A stretch of DNA of 64,000 bases from Chryseobacterium nepalense (GTDB lineage Bacteria; Bacteroidota; Bacteroidia; Flavobacteriales; Weeksellaceae). A model generated the notes under the pieces. That model was given only the letters and a program-made list of their open reading frames with translations. It did no database searches and was not told the DNA's origin. Shown piece by piece: positions 55,472 through 63,616 of this stretch; the first letter of the stretch is position 1, and the number at the start of each line of letters is the position of its first letter. The DNA lies in the NCBI RefSeq assembly GCF_023195755.1, contig NZ_CP096203.1, positions 992,001 to 1,056,000 on the forward strand, written 5' to 3'. The position numbers were made by a program, and so were the translations under genes.

Positions 55472-56206
55472 ATGAACGTAGAATTTTTTTATCTGATTTT
55501 ATTTGTGATTGCGGCTTTATATGCAGCAGTCGGGCACGGTGGCGCAAGCGGTTATCTGGCGTTAATGGCTTTATACGGAATAGCTCCCAAAGAAATGAAG
55601 CCGACCGCTTTGGTGCTTAATCTGTTCGTTTCACTTACTTCTTTCATACAATATTATCGTGGAGGACATTTTAAACTCAGGATCTTTATTCCGATTGCTC
55701 TGGCGTCTATTCCTCTGGCTTTTTTAGGTGGAATGATTCATATTGAAGACACTTTGTACAAAAGAATTTTAGGTATTTTACTGCTTTTTCCCGTTGTCCG
55801 TTTTTTCTTTTTTAAAAGTCCGGATGACAGTGAACTGAAAGATCCCAAAATCTATTTATCTTTACTTTTCGGAGGAGTGATCGGTTTATTATCGGGAATG
55901 ATCGGCATTGGCGGAGGAATTTTGTTATCTCCGGTTCTTATTTTACTGAAATGGACCAACCAGAAACAGACCGCCGCGATCAGCGCAGCCTTTATTTTTG
56001 TCAATTCCATAGCAGGTTTGGGAGGAATGTTCACCAAAGAAATTTCCTTTACCAACGATATGTGGATGTATATCATCTGTGCATTTGCCGGAGGATTGCT
56101 CGGAGCATATTTAGCTTCAAAAAAATTGAATCAGAACGGTTTGAAATATGTTCTTGCCGTTGTACTTTTGATGGCTTCCTATAAATTAATATCAAGCACT
56201 ATTTAA
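55472..56206 (+). CDS. TauE/SafE family permease in the Moco operon
   Basis: A 244-residue membrane protein with about eight TM helices and the duplicated TauE/SafE pattern: GHGGASGYLALMALYGIAPK in the first half and GLLSGMIGIGGGILLSPVLI in the second. Family members export or import small anions such as sulfite, sulfonates or sulfoacetate. Lying 10 bases after moeA and before moaD in an operon otherwise devoted to cofactor synthesis, and with no ModABC in the window, it could carry molybdate or a sulfur oxyanion; this is inference. Confidence 0.88.
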   Translation: MNVEFFYLILFVIAALYAAVGHGGASGYLALMALYGIAPKEMKPTALVLNLFVSLTSFIQYYRGGHFKLRIFIPIALASIPLAFLGGMIHIEDTLYKRILGILLLFPVVRFFFFKSPDDSELKDPKIYLSLLFGGVIGLLSGMIGIGGGILLSPVLILLKWTNQKQTAAISAAFIFVNSIAGLGGMFTKEISFTNDMWMYIICAFAGGLLGAYLASKKLNQNGLKYVLAVVLLMASYKLISSTI

Positions 56207-56248
56207 ATAATTATTTCATTAAAAAAATTATAGTAAAAAAATGAATGA

Positions 56249-56479
56249 ATGAGTACTGTAAAAATAATTAGCTTTGGCAGACTAAAAGAGATTTTAGGTC
56301 CGGATTTTGAAGCTGAAGCAGAAAACACCGATGAACTGCTCAGTCAGCTCACTGAAAAGTTTCCACAGTTGAAAGATCTAAAACTGAGAATTGCTGTGAA
56401 TCAGAAGATTATTTCAGAGAATACTGCTTTACAAAATAACGATATGGTAGCTTTAATGCCACCTTATTCAGGAGGATAA
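56249..56479 (+). CDS. moaD: MoaD, molybdopterin synthase sulfur carrier
   Basis: A 76-residue ubiquitin-like protein ending in MPPYSGG, the Gly-Gly tail that is adenylated by the MoeB-like protein encoded 3 bases downstream, and thiocarboxylated. The FGRLKEILG start and VNQKIISENTALQNNDMVAL body match MoaD. Confidence 0.93.
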   Translation: MSTVKIISFGRLKEILGPDFEAEAENTDELLSQLTEKFPQLKDLKLRIAVNQKIISENTALQNNDMVALMPPYSGG

Positions 56480-56482
56480 ATT

Positions 56483-57598
56483 ATGTTGAATTCAGAACGA
56501 TATGACAGACAGATTAAATTACAGGGTTTCGGCATCGAAGCTCAGGATAAACTTGCTTCAGCGAAAGTTCTGGTAATCGGAGCCGGTGGTTTAGGCTGTC
56601 CGGTTCTGCAATATCTCACCGCAGCCGGAGTTGGCAATATTAGTATTGTGGATGATGATCAGGTTTCATTAAGTAATTTGCACCGGCAGATTCTTTACAC
56701 TTCGGATGACATCGGAAAGCTAAAAACCGAAGCTGCTCTCGACCGCCTGAATGCGATGAATCCCGAAGTACAATTAAGCATTATTTCTGAGCGGATTACC
56801 ACTGAAAATGCGGTCAGAATAATTTCCGAATATGATGTAATTATAGACTGCAGCGATAATTTCCCTACGCGCTACCTGCTTGATGATGTGTGCAGAATTT
56901 TGGAAAAGCCCTTAATTTTCGGGGCAATTTATCAATATGAAGGACAGATTGCCATTTTCAATGTTAAAAGCAATGAAGGTGATGTTACGCATTACAGGAA
57001 TCTTTTTCCGGAACCACCAGAGCCGGGAGAAGTTCCGGATTGCAACGACGCAGGTGTTCTGGGCGTTTTACCCGGAGTAATAGGAACTTTACAAGCTACA
57101 GAAGCGATTAAATTACTCACAGGAATTGGCGAAGCATTAATCAACAAATTAATGACCATCAATATACTGAATTATCAGACTGCTGTTTTTGAAATTCCTT
57201 CGTTAGATTTAACGGATAAAAATATTCCTTACAGCATCGAAGAATTTGAGAATATGAATTATCAGCTTCACTGTGGAATTGAATTTGCCAGAATTAAAAA
57301 TATTTCTCCTTCAGAATTTACAAAAACAGTAAAACTTCCCGAAACAATTGTTATTGATGTTCGGGAACCGGAAGAACAACCAAAACTCAATCTTCCATAT
57401 ATTTCCATTCCTTTATCCCAATTAAAGGAAAATACAGACCAGATCAGTGACCGCAATATTATTATTGTCTGCCAATCCGGTAAAAGGAGTATAACCGGAG
57501 CAAAAATTTTACAGGAAATTTTAGGCACGGAATACAATATCAGTCATCTGGAAGGCGGCATTAATCATTTAAATAAAGAAACTCATGAGCAAGGTTAA
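56483..57598 (+). CDS. moeB: MoeB/ThiF-like adenylyltransferase with C-terminal rhodanese domain
   Basis: A 371-residue activating enzyme. Residues 1-245 are an E1-like domain: RYDRQIKLQGFG, the ATP loop GAGGLGCP (33-40), SNLHRQILY and GVLGVLPGVIGTLQATEAIK. Residues 260-371 are a rhodanese domain with VIDVREPEE and a catalytic Cys C330 (VCQSGKRS), so the protein can both adenylate MoaD and deliver persulfide sulfur. The CxxC zinc motifs of E. coli MoeB are not seen (YRNLFPEPPEPG replaces the first). The cysteine desulfurase at 58931 is the likely sulfur source. Confidence 0.92.
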   Translation: MLNSERYDRQIKLQGFGIEAQDKLASAKVLVIGAGGLGCPVLQYLTAAGVGNISIVDDDQVSLSNLHRQILYTSDDIGKLKTEAALDRLNAMNPEVQLSIISERITTENAVRIISEYDVIIDCSDNFPTRYLLDDVCRILEKPLIFGAIYQYEGQIAIFNVKSNEGDVTHYRNLFPEPPEPGEVPDCNDAGVLGVLPGVIGTLQATEAIKLLTGIGEALINKLMTINILNYQTAVFEIPSLDLTDKNIPYSIEEFENMNYQLHCGIEFARIKNISPSEFTKTVKLPETIVIDVREPEEQPKLNLPYISIPLSQLKENTDQISDRNIIIVCQSGKRSITGAKILQEILGTEYNISHLEGGINHLNKETHEQG

Positions 57599-58022
57599 AA
57601 ATATATTCCAGAATAGTCCTATTTCACCTCTATTTATCGCGGAAAGCATTACGAAACATTCCACGAAAACGGAAATTGGTGCGCATCAGATATTTCTGGG
57701 ACAAATCCGGGCAGACAAAATTGAAGATAAAACCGTCAAAGCAATCGAATATACAGCTTACGAAGATTTAGCACTCACTCAGATGGAAACGATCCGCGAA
57801 GAGATTTTTGCAAAATATAATCTTGCCTGTATGCATATTCATCACAGTTTAGGTATCGTGAATGCAGGAGAAATCTGTCTTTTTGTATTTACCTCATCAA
57901 AACATCGTAAAGAAGCAACCTTAGCCTGCAATGAAGTCGTTGAACGCATCAAAAATGAACTTCCGATCTGGGGAAGAGAAATTTTTGAGGATGAAACTCA
58001 TCAATGGAAAATAAACCAATAA
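57585..58022 (+). CDS. moaE: MoaE, molybdopterin synthase catalytic subunit
   Basis: A 145-residue subunit that transfers two sulfurs from MoaD thiocarboxylate to cyclic pyranopterin monophosphate. GAHQIFLGQIRADK, EYTAYEDLALTQME, HHSLGIVNAGEICLFVF and SKHRKEATLACNEVVERIK are typical. The Lys equivalent to E. coli K119 is K123, but the one equivalent to K126 (in WKRE) is Gly (PIWGRE, residue 130). The start overlaps the moeB-like gene by 14 bases. Confidence 0.93.
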   Translation: MSKVKNIFQNSPISPLFIAESITKHSTKTEIGAHQIFLGQIRADKIEDKTVKAIEYTAYEDLALTQMETIREEIFAKYNLACMHIHHSLGIVNAGEICLFVFTSSKHRKEATLACNEVVERIKNELPIWGREIFEDETHQWKINQ

Positions 58023-58025
58023 ACC

Positions 58026-58934
58026 ATGGTAGATATTACTTTTAAAACCTTCACCCTGCGAAAAGCAATTGCAGCGGCAACCATAAAAACCTCAGACATT
58101 TCAACGGTAGAAGCCGTACAAAACGGAACCGTTCCGAAAGGTAACGTTCTGGAATTTGCAAGAGCTTCGGCTTTATTGGCGATCAAGAAAACCAGCGATG
58201 TTATTCCGGACTGCCATCCTTTACCTGTAGAATATGCTGCCATTAATTATGAAATGAGTGGTTTAGACATTAACATTACCGTTGAAGTTCATACCATTTA
58301 CAAGACCGGCGTTGAGGTGGAGGCAATGCATGGCGCTTCTGTAGCCGCTTTGGTGATTTATGATATGCTGAAGCCTATTGATAAAAATGTAGAGATCTCC
58401 AATATCAGGCTTTTGGAAAAACAGGGCGGAAAAAGCGGTCAGAAAAGCATAGAAACTGAAAATCTTACCGCTGCAGTAGTAGTTTGCAGTGATTCTGTTG
58501 CTCAGGGACTTAAAAATGACACTTCCGGAAAATTCTTGGTAGAATCTCTTAAAAATCAAGGAATTATTAATGTTGATTATTCAGTGATTCCGGATGAGGT
58601 TTCTGCTATTCAGCAAAAGGTAGAATTCTTTAAAAATAAAGGCTGTCATCTTCTTGTTTTTACAGGCGGAACCGGTCTTTCTGAACGGGATGTTACTCCG
58701 GAAGCGGTTCTACCGTTTATTACCAAAGAAATTCCGGGGATTATGGAAACAGCAAGAAACTACGGACAGGATCGTGTTAAAACTTCCATGCTTTCGAGAG
58801 GAATTGCCGGATTTTCTGACGATATGCTGATTTTGACATTTCCGGGATCTCACGGTGCGGTAAAAGAATATGTTCAGGCTCTTTTTCCCCAGGTTTTACA
58901 TGTATTTTCCGTAAAAAAAGGAGACGGACATTAA
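58026..58934 (+). CDS. moaCB: MoaC-MogA/MoaB fusion (MoaCB)
   Basis: A 302-residue bifunctional enzyme. Residues 1-145 are MoaC (cyclic pyranopterin monophosphate synthase: VPKGNVLEFARASALLAIKK, PDCHPLP and VEVEAMHGASVAALVIYDM). Residues 150-302 are a MogA/MoaB domain that adenylates molybdopterin (VVCSDSVAQG, FTGGTGLSERDVTPEA, LTFPGSHGAVKEY). The fusion joins an early and a late step of one pathway. Last gene of the operon; its 3' end overlaps the convergent cysteine desulfurase by 4 bases. Confidence 0.94.
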   Translation: MVDITFKTFTLRKAIAAATIKTSDISTVEAVQNGTVPKGNVLEFARASALLAIKKTSDVIPDCHPLPVEYAAINYEMSGLDINITVEVHTIYKTGVEVEAMHGASVAALVIYDMLKPIDKNVEISNIRLLEKQGGKSGQKSIETENLTAAVVVCSDSVAQGLKNDTSGKFLVESLKNQGIINVDYSVIPDEVSAIQQKVEFFKNKGCHLLVFTGGTGLSERDVTPEAVLPFITKEIPGIMETARNYGQDRVKTSMLSRGIAGFSDDMLILTFPGSHGAVKEYVQALFPQVLHVFSVKKGDGH

Positions 58935-60076
58935 TTTCTGCTTCTCAACTTTAGAACTGTTTTCTCTATTTTTTCCACAGCTTTTTCAATCTCTGAAATT
59001 GTGGTATATTTTCCTATGCTGAATCTTATGGAAGATAATGCATCACGATCATTCATTCCCATTGCCTGAAGAACGTGCGAAGGCTTTGTGGTGACAGCAT
59101 TACAGGCAGAACCGCTGGAAACGCATATATTTCCTAAAGAAAGAATTAATTCTTCGGAATTGATCCCTTCAAAACAGATATTGGTGGTATTGAAAATCCG
59201 TGCAGAATGATTTCCATTGATAAATGTTTGAGGAATTTTCAGCAATACATTTTCAAGATGATTTCTTAGTTCTTTTATTTTTTGTGCATCTTCATGCATT
59301 TCCTCAAGAGCGATTTGCGCTGCTTTTCCCATTCCTATAATTCCCGGGACATTTAAAGTTCCGCTTCTCAGATTATTCTGTTGTCCTCCTCCCTGAATTT
59401 GTGACTGCAACTTATTTTTAACGGAAGAAGAAATATAGAGCGCTCCTACACCTTTAGGTCCGTAAAATTTGTGGGCGGAGAAAGCCATCAAATCGATATT
59501 GAGTTTTTTTGCGTCAACTGGTATTTTCCCTACGGCCTGCGTTGCATCACAAAAAATATAACAGCCATTCCGGTGAACAATTTCGCCAATTTCTTTGATG
59601 GGATGAATGACTCCTGTTTCGTTGTTAACCAACATGATACAGACCATTAATGTTTTTTCGGTAATCAAAGATTCCAATTCAGAAAGATTGATATTTCCCA
59701 AATGATCAACATGCAGATAATCAACCCTGAATCCGTCTTTTTCAAGTTGCGCGCAAGTATCCAAAACAGCTTTATGTTCTGTGGTAACCGTAATAATATG
59801 GTTTTTATTCTGATCTTTTTTAAATCCTTTTAAAGCAAGGTTTACGGATTCTGTAGCTCCCGATGTGAAAATAATTTCTCTGGAGTTGACCCCGATAAGT
59901 TCTGCTACTTCTTCCGTGGCATTTTCAACCGCTTCTCTTATAGTAAGTCCGAAAAGATGAGAACTTCCTGAATTGGCATATAATTGATTAAAGTAAGGCA
60001 ACATGGTATCTAAAACTCGCTGATCAACCGGAGTTGTAGCATTATAATCCAGGTAAACGAAATCATTATCCATCAT
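58931..60076 (-). CDS. Cysteine desulfurase (NifS/IscS class)
   Basis: A 381-residue PLP enzyme that releases sulfur from cysteine as a protein persulfide. VYLDYNATTPVD, the PLP Lys in SAHKFYGPKGVGAL, GGGQQNNLRSGTLN and the catalytic Cys in SSGSACNAVTTKPSHVL are class I features. Its place between the Moco genes and mobA/fdhD suggests a dedicated supplier for the MoeB-rhodanese protein and FdhD, not the main iron-sulfur assembly enzyme (inference). Two adjacent Met codons make the exact start uncertain by one residue. Confidence 0.92.
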   Translation of the reverse strand: MMDNDFVYLDYNATTPVDQRVLDTMLPYFNQLYANSGSSHLFGLTIREAVENATEEVAELIGVNSREIIFTSGATESVNLALKGFKKDQNKNHIITVTTEHKAVLDTCAQLEKDGFRVDYLHVDHLGNINLSELESLITEKTLMVCIMLVNNETGVIHPIKEIGEIVHRNGCYIFCDATQAVGKIPVDAKKLNIDLMAFSAHKFYGPKGVGALYISSSVKNKLQSQIQGGGQQNNLRSGTLNVPGIIGMGKAAQIALEEMHEDAQKIKELRNHLENVLLKIPQTFINGNHSARIFNTTNICFEGINSEELILSLGNICVSSGSACNAVTTKPSHVLQAMGMNDRDALSSIRFSIGKYTTISEIEKAVEKIEKTVLKLRSRN

Positions 60077-60198
60077 AATATTTTAATTCATTTATAAAAA
60101 TAGCGAACTTTTTTAGATTAGTTTTAAATTTAGCCAGAGCTTGTGTACTGCCGAATATTGTATGTTTTAAAGTAATCTTTTTGCCGAAAAACATTCAT

Positions 60199-60206
60199 TA
60201 TATTTG
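60199..60206 (+). promoter_or_regulatory. -7 element for mobA
   Basis: TATATTTG fits TAnnTTTG, ending 16 bases before the ATG; a TTG at 60181-60183 lies 15 bases upstream, slightly closer than usual. Confidence 0.45.
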
Positions 60207-60222
60207 TATTTAGATTTACAAT

Positions 60223-60822
60223 ATGCATTCCAAGACTGATTTTCCAAAAATAAACGGACTGGTACTCGCCGGAGGGAAAAGTATGCGAATGGGAAATCCC
60301 AAAGATAAAATCAACTGGCACGGCAAAGAACAGCGGTATTATATGGCTGACCTGTTGTCTCCATTGTGCGATCAGGTATTTATTTCCTGCAGAGCGGATC
60401 AGCTTGAAAATTTCAATAATGAGTACCAGGCTATTACCGATACTTTTTCAAACATGGGGCCTTTCGGCGGATTGCTTTCTGCGTTGGATTTTCAGAAAGA
60501 CAAAGCGTGGCTGGTCATTGCCTGTGATCTTCCTCTTTTAGACAAAAACCCGATAGAATTTCTTATCCAATCCAGAGATCCGGAAAAAGTGGCAACGGCT
60601 TATGAAAGTCCTTCTGATGGTTTACCGGAACCTCTGATCGCTATATGGGAACCTAAAAGCTATCCTTTGCTTCATCATTTTCTTTCAAAAGGAAACACCT
60701 CACTCCGAAAAATTTTGATTAACAGTGATACAACAATCCTGAAACCAGGCCACCCGGATTTTATGATGAACGTGAATACTCCCGAAGATCTGGAGAAAGT
60801 ACAGAAAATATTAAAATTTTAA
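60223..60822 (+). CDS. mobA: Molybdenum cofactor guanylyltransferase MobA
   Basis: A 199-residue enzyme that adds GMP to Mo-molybdopterin to form the bis-MGD cofactor of DMSO-reductase-family enzymes, such as the FdhF/YdeP-type protein encoded next door. GLVLAGGKSMRMGNPKDKI is the GTP-binding loop, NMGPFGGLLSAL the substrate loop and VIACDLPLL the metal-binding Asp; NVNTPEDLEKV closes the fold. Its 3' end converges on the oxidoreductase gene, 17 bases apart. Confidence 0.93.
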   Translation: MHSKTDFPKINGLVLAGGKSMRMGNPKDKINWHGKEQRYYMADLLSPLCDQVFISCRADQLENFNNEYQAITDTFSNMGPFGGLLSALDFQKDKAWLVIACDLPLLDKNPIEFLIQSRDPEKVATAYESPSDGLPEPLIAIWEPKSYPLLHHFLSKGNTSLRKILINSDTTILKPGHPDFMMNVNTPEDLEKVQKILKF

Positions 60823-60839
60823 TTTTTAACCAAACAATT

Positions 60840-63236
60840 TTATTCTATACCTGTTCCTGCTGCTGCAATGATGTGTTCGTCGATCTTTTTAAAAATATCG
60901 GGATTATGTTTTTTGATTTTAATCCGGACATATTTCGAAGCGGGCATATTGGCTCCGTTCACCACATTATTAATGGAGACCAAAACATTGGTTTCCGGGA
61001 AATAGGTCATGGTACTTTTCTGCGGAATAGGATATTTTACGACAATGAAAAGTGGTGCAATCCTTTCTTTACCATCATCATAATTGAACAGATCTACATG
61101 ATCACCTTCTTTTAATCCAGCTTTTTCGATATCTTTTTCGTTCATCATAACCACTCTCCTTTCGTTGAAAATTCCACGGTAGCGATCATTTAAACCGTAT
61201 ACAACGGTATTGAACTGATCGTGTGTTCTTGTGGTTCCCATCAGATATTCATCTTCGTCAAGCAAATTATCCGGTACCGATGTAATGTTGAAGGCTGCTT
61301 TTCCAGGAAAAAATTCGCTGTTGAATATGCCGTCCCTTGCAGCATTCGGAAGATAAAAACCACCTTTCTGTACTACTCTTTCATTGTAATTTTCAAATCC
61401 CGGGATGCATTGCTCCACATCATGACGGATAGCATCATAACTGTTGATGAATTTATCCCAGTCAACTACGGAACGGTCTCCCAAAACAGCTTTTGCCATT
61501 CTGCACGCAACGTGGGTTTCGTTAATAAGATGTTCCGAAACGGGATCTAAAACTCCTTTTGAAGCCTGTATTACTCCCATTGAATTTTCCGTACTTACAT
61601 GCTGAATTTTTCCATTCACTATATCTTTTTCACTTCTGGAAATTACCGGCAGGATGAGCGCTTCTTTTCCATGAATGAGATGATTTCTGTTGAGTTTTAT
61701 AGAAACCATAACCGACATTTCGAGATTACGCATGGCTTCTGCAGTAAAAGCGGTATCAGGTGCCGCAGAAAGAAAATTTCCTCCCATGCAGAACATAAAT
61801 TTCACTTTTCCTTCGTGCATTGCTTTCAGCGCATTTACTACATCATATCCTCCTTTTCTCGGAACGTTAAAACCATAATATTCCTGCAGCTTGTCTAACT
61901 GTTCTTTTGTGGGATGGTGATTGATAAGTAAGGTCCTGTTTCCCTGAACATTGCTGTGACCACGGACCGGACAGACTCCTCCCCCGCGAATCCCGATGCT
62001 TCCCTTCATTAATAAAAGGTTTACAATATTATAGATCATTTCCACACCGTTATGCTGCTGCGTAATTCCCATTCCCCAACAAATAATGATGCGTTTTTTT
62101 GAAGCAATCATATGTGCTGCTTCCTTCAAATTTTCTACCGCAATTCCGCATTGTTCCGACAAAAAATTTATGTCATACCGTTTTAATTCTTCAGTCAGGA
62201 CTTCAAAACCTGCTGTTTTATTCGTTATAAAATCATGATCAAGAACTTTTCCCGGATTTTTCGTTTCTTCTTCCAAAACAAGGATTTGAAGCGCTTTTAA
62301 AAGTGCCATATCTCCGTTGATCTTTACGGGAAGATGTAAATCTGATAATTCAAAAGGCTTATTCAGTAATGCGCGGACATTCTGAGGATCTTTAAAGCCC
62401 TTCAGACCGGCTTCCGGCAGTGGATTAATTCCTATAATTTTCGCTCCGTTTTTCTTTCCTTTTGTAAGGGCAGAAAGCATTCTCGGTGAGTTGGTTCCCG
62501 GATTTTGTCCGATAATAATAATTAAATCAGTATCATAAAAGTCTTCCAGTTTTACAGTTCCCTTTCCTATTCCGATACTTCTGGAAAGTGCATAGCCTGA
62601 AGTTTCATGGCACATATTGGAGCAGTCCGGAAAATTATTGGTCCCGAATTCCCTGGCAAATAGCTGATACACCCACGTTGCCTCATTACTCGTTCTTCCT
62701 GAGGTGTAAAATATGGCTTCATCCGGCGAATCCAGTGCGTTTAATTTTTCTGAAATTTTTGCAAAGGCATCATTCCAGCTTATCGGCTGATAATGTGTTC
62801 CTCCTTGCGGAAGATACATCGGTTCTGCAATCCTTCCCAGCTGGCTGATTTCAAAATCTGTCATTTTTGCTAAATCATATACAGAATTTTCTTTAAAAAA
62901 ACCTGCACCGATTTTTTTTGAAGTAGCTTCTTCTGCCAAAGCTTTGGCTCCGTTTTCGCAATATTCTCCTAATTTAGAACGCTCATCATCCGGATCGGGC
63001 CAGGCACAACTGGGACAATCGAATCCGTTAAACTGATTCATGCTGAAAAGTGCTCTTCCGCCGCGAAGAACAGAAGCATTAAGAACAAGCTGATCTATGG
63101 AATGGATAACGGCGGGAACTCCCGCTGCCCAATTTTTCGGAGACTTTATTTTAAGGTCCGCTAACTGATATGGAGATTCCGCAGAAGGTGTTTTGCTGCT
63201 TTCTTCTTTTTTACTGAACAGATCTTTGTTTTCCAT
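60840..63236 (-). CDS. FdhF/YdeP family molybdopterin oxidoreductase (formate dehydrogenase-like)
   Basis: A 798-residue bis-MGD enzyme of the FdhF/YdeP (TIGR01701) group. NQFNGFDCPSCAWPDPDDER near the N-terminus gives C74 and C77, with C93 later (YCENGAKAL): a reduced set compared with the four-Cys iron-sulfur site of classical formate dehydrogenase. FPDCSNMCHETSGYALSRS aligns its Cys-His with the Sec-His of E. coli FdhF, so this is a Cys version, and TAA/TGA selenocysteine is not needed. NPGTNSPRMLSAL and RGHSNVQGNRT are cofactor segments. Formate oxidation is possible, but YdeP-type proteins are poorly characterised. Preceded by fdhD and a small gene in the same operon. Confidence 0.9.
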   Translation of the reverse strand: MENKDLFSKKEESSKTPSAESPYQLADLKIKSPKNWAAGVPAVIHSIDQLVLNASVLRGGRALFSMNQFNGFDCPSCAWPDPDDERSKLGEYCENGAKALAEEATSKKIGAGFFKENSVYDLAKMTDFEISQLGRIAEPMYLPQGGTHYQPISWNDAFAKISEKLNALDSPDEAIFYTSGRTSNEATWVYQLFAREFGTNNFPDCSNMCHETSGYALSRSIGIGKGTVKLEDFYDTDLIIIIGQNPGTNSPRMLSALTKGKKNGAKIIGINPLPEAGLKGFKDPQNVRALLNKPFELSDLHLPVKINGDMALLKALQILVLEEETKNPGKVLDHDFITNKTAGFEVLTEELKRYDINFLSEQCGIAVENLKEAAHMIASKKRIIICWGMGITQQHNGVEMIYNIVNLLLMKGSIGIRGGGVCPVRGHSNVQGNRTLLINHHPTKEQLDKLQEYYGFNVPRKGGYDVVNALKAMHEGKVKFMFCMGGNFLSAAPDTAFTAEAMRNLEMSVMVSIKLNRNHLIHGKEALILPVISRSEKDIVNGKIQHVSTENSMGVIQASKGVLDPVSEHLINETHVACRMAKAVLGDRSVVDWDKFINSYDAIRHDVEQCIPGFENYNERVVQKGGFYLPNAARDGIFNSEFFPGKAAFNITSVPDNLLDEDEYLMGTTRTHDQFNTVVYGLNDRYRGIFNERRVVMMNEKDIEKAGLKEGDHVDLFNYDDGKERIAPLFIVVKYPIPQKSTMTYFPETNVLVSINNVVNGANMPASKYVRIKIKKHNPDIFKKIDEHIIAAAGTGIE

Positions 63237-63265
63237 GATTTTCTACATTTAAAAAAATGAAAGAC

Positions 63266-63616
63266 TTAACATTTAATATTCGGATTAGGATAATTGTCGC
63301 TTTGATCTTCCAGGGTGTTATCAATACAGACAAAATCTTTTTCCACCAAAATCTTTACCAAACCGGATTGTCCTTCAAAACCTACTCTATCGGTAGAAAT
63401 CCACTCATCAATCATGGTTTCAGGCATTTTCAGAATAATTTTATTTTCAATGAAAACTGTTGAAAGTTCCGAATCTTCTGTTTTTTCAATAGCATAGACA
63501 AAAGAACGGTTGATGAATGCTGTAGTGTTTGAAATCTTTCCGCTTTTTCCTAATTCTGCTACTTCGGATTGAGTTAAACGGTATCTTACTGAATGGTCTT
63601 TAATTCTTATTTTCAT
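63266..63616 (-). CDS. Uncharacterised small protein between fdhD and the FdhF/YdeP gene
   Basis: A 116-residue soluble protein: [20 protein letters not shown] at the start and [20 protein letters not shown] near the end, with a charged C-terminus. It matches a small Bacteroidota family of unknown function (I recall it as DUF7009, not verified). It overlaps fdhD by 4 bases and precedes the oxidoreductase by 29 bases, so it is probably an accessory factor for that enzyme. Confidence 0.75.
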   Translation of the reverse strand: MKIRIKDHSVRYRLTQSEVAELGKSGKISNTTAFINRSFVYAIEKTEDSELSTVFIENKIILKMPETMIDEWISTDRVGFEGQSGLVKILVEKDFVCIDNTLEDQSDNYPNPNIKC

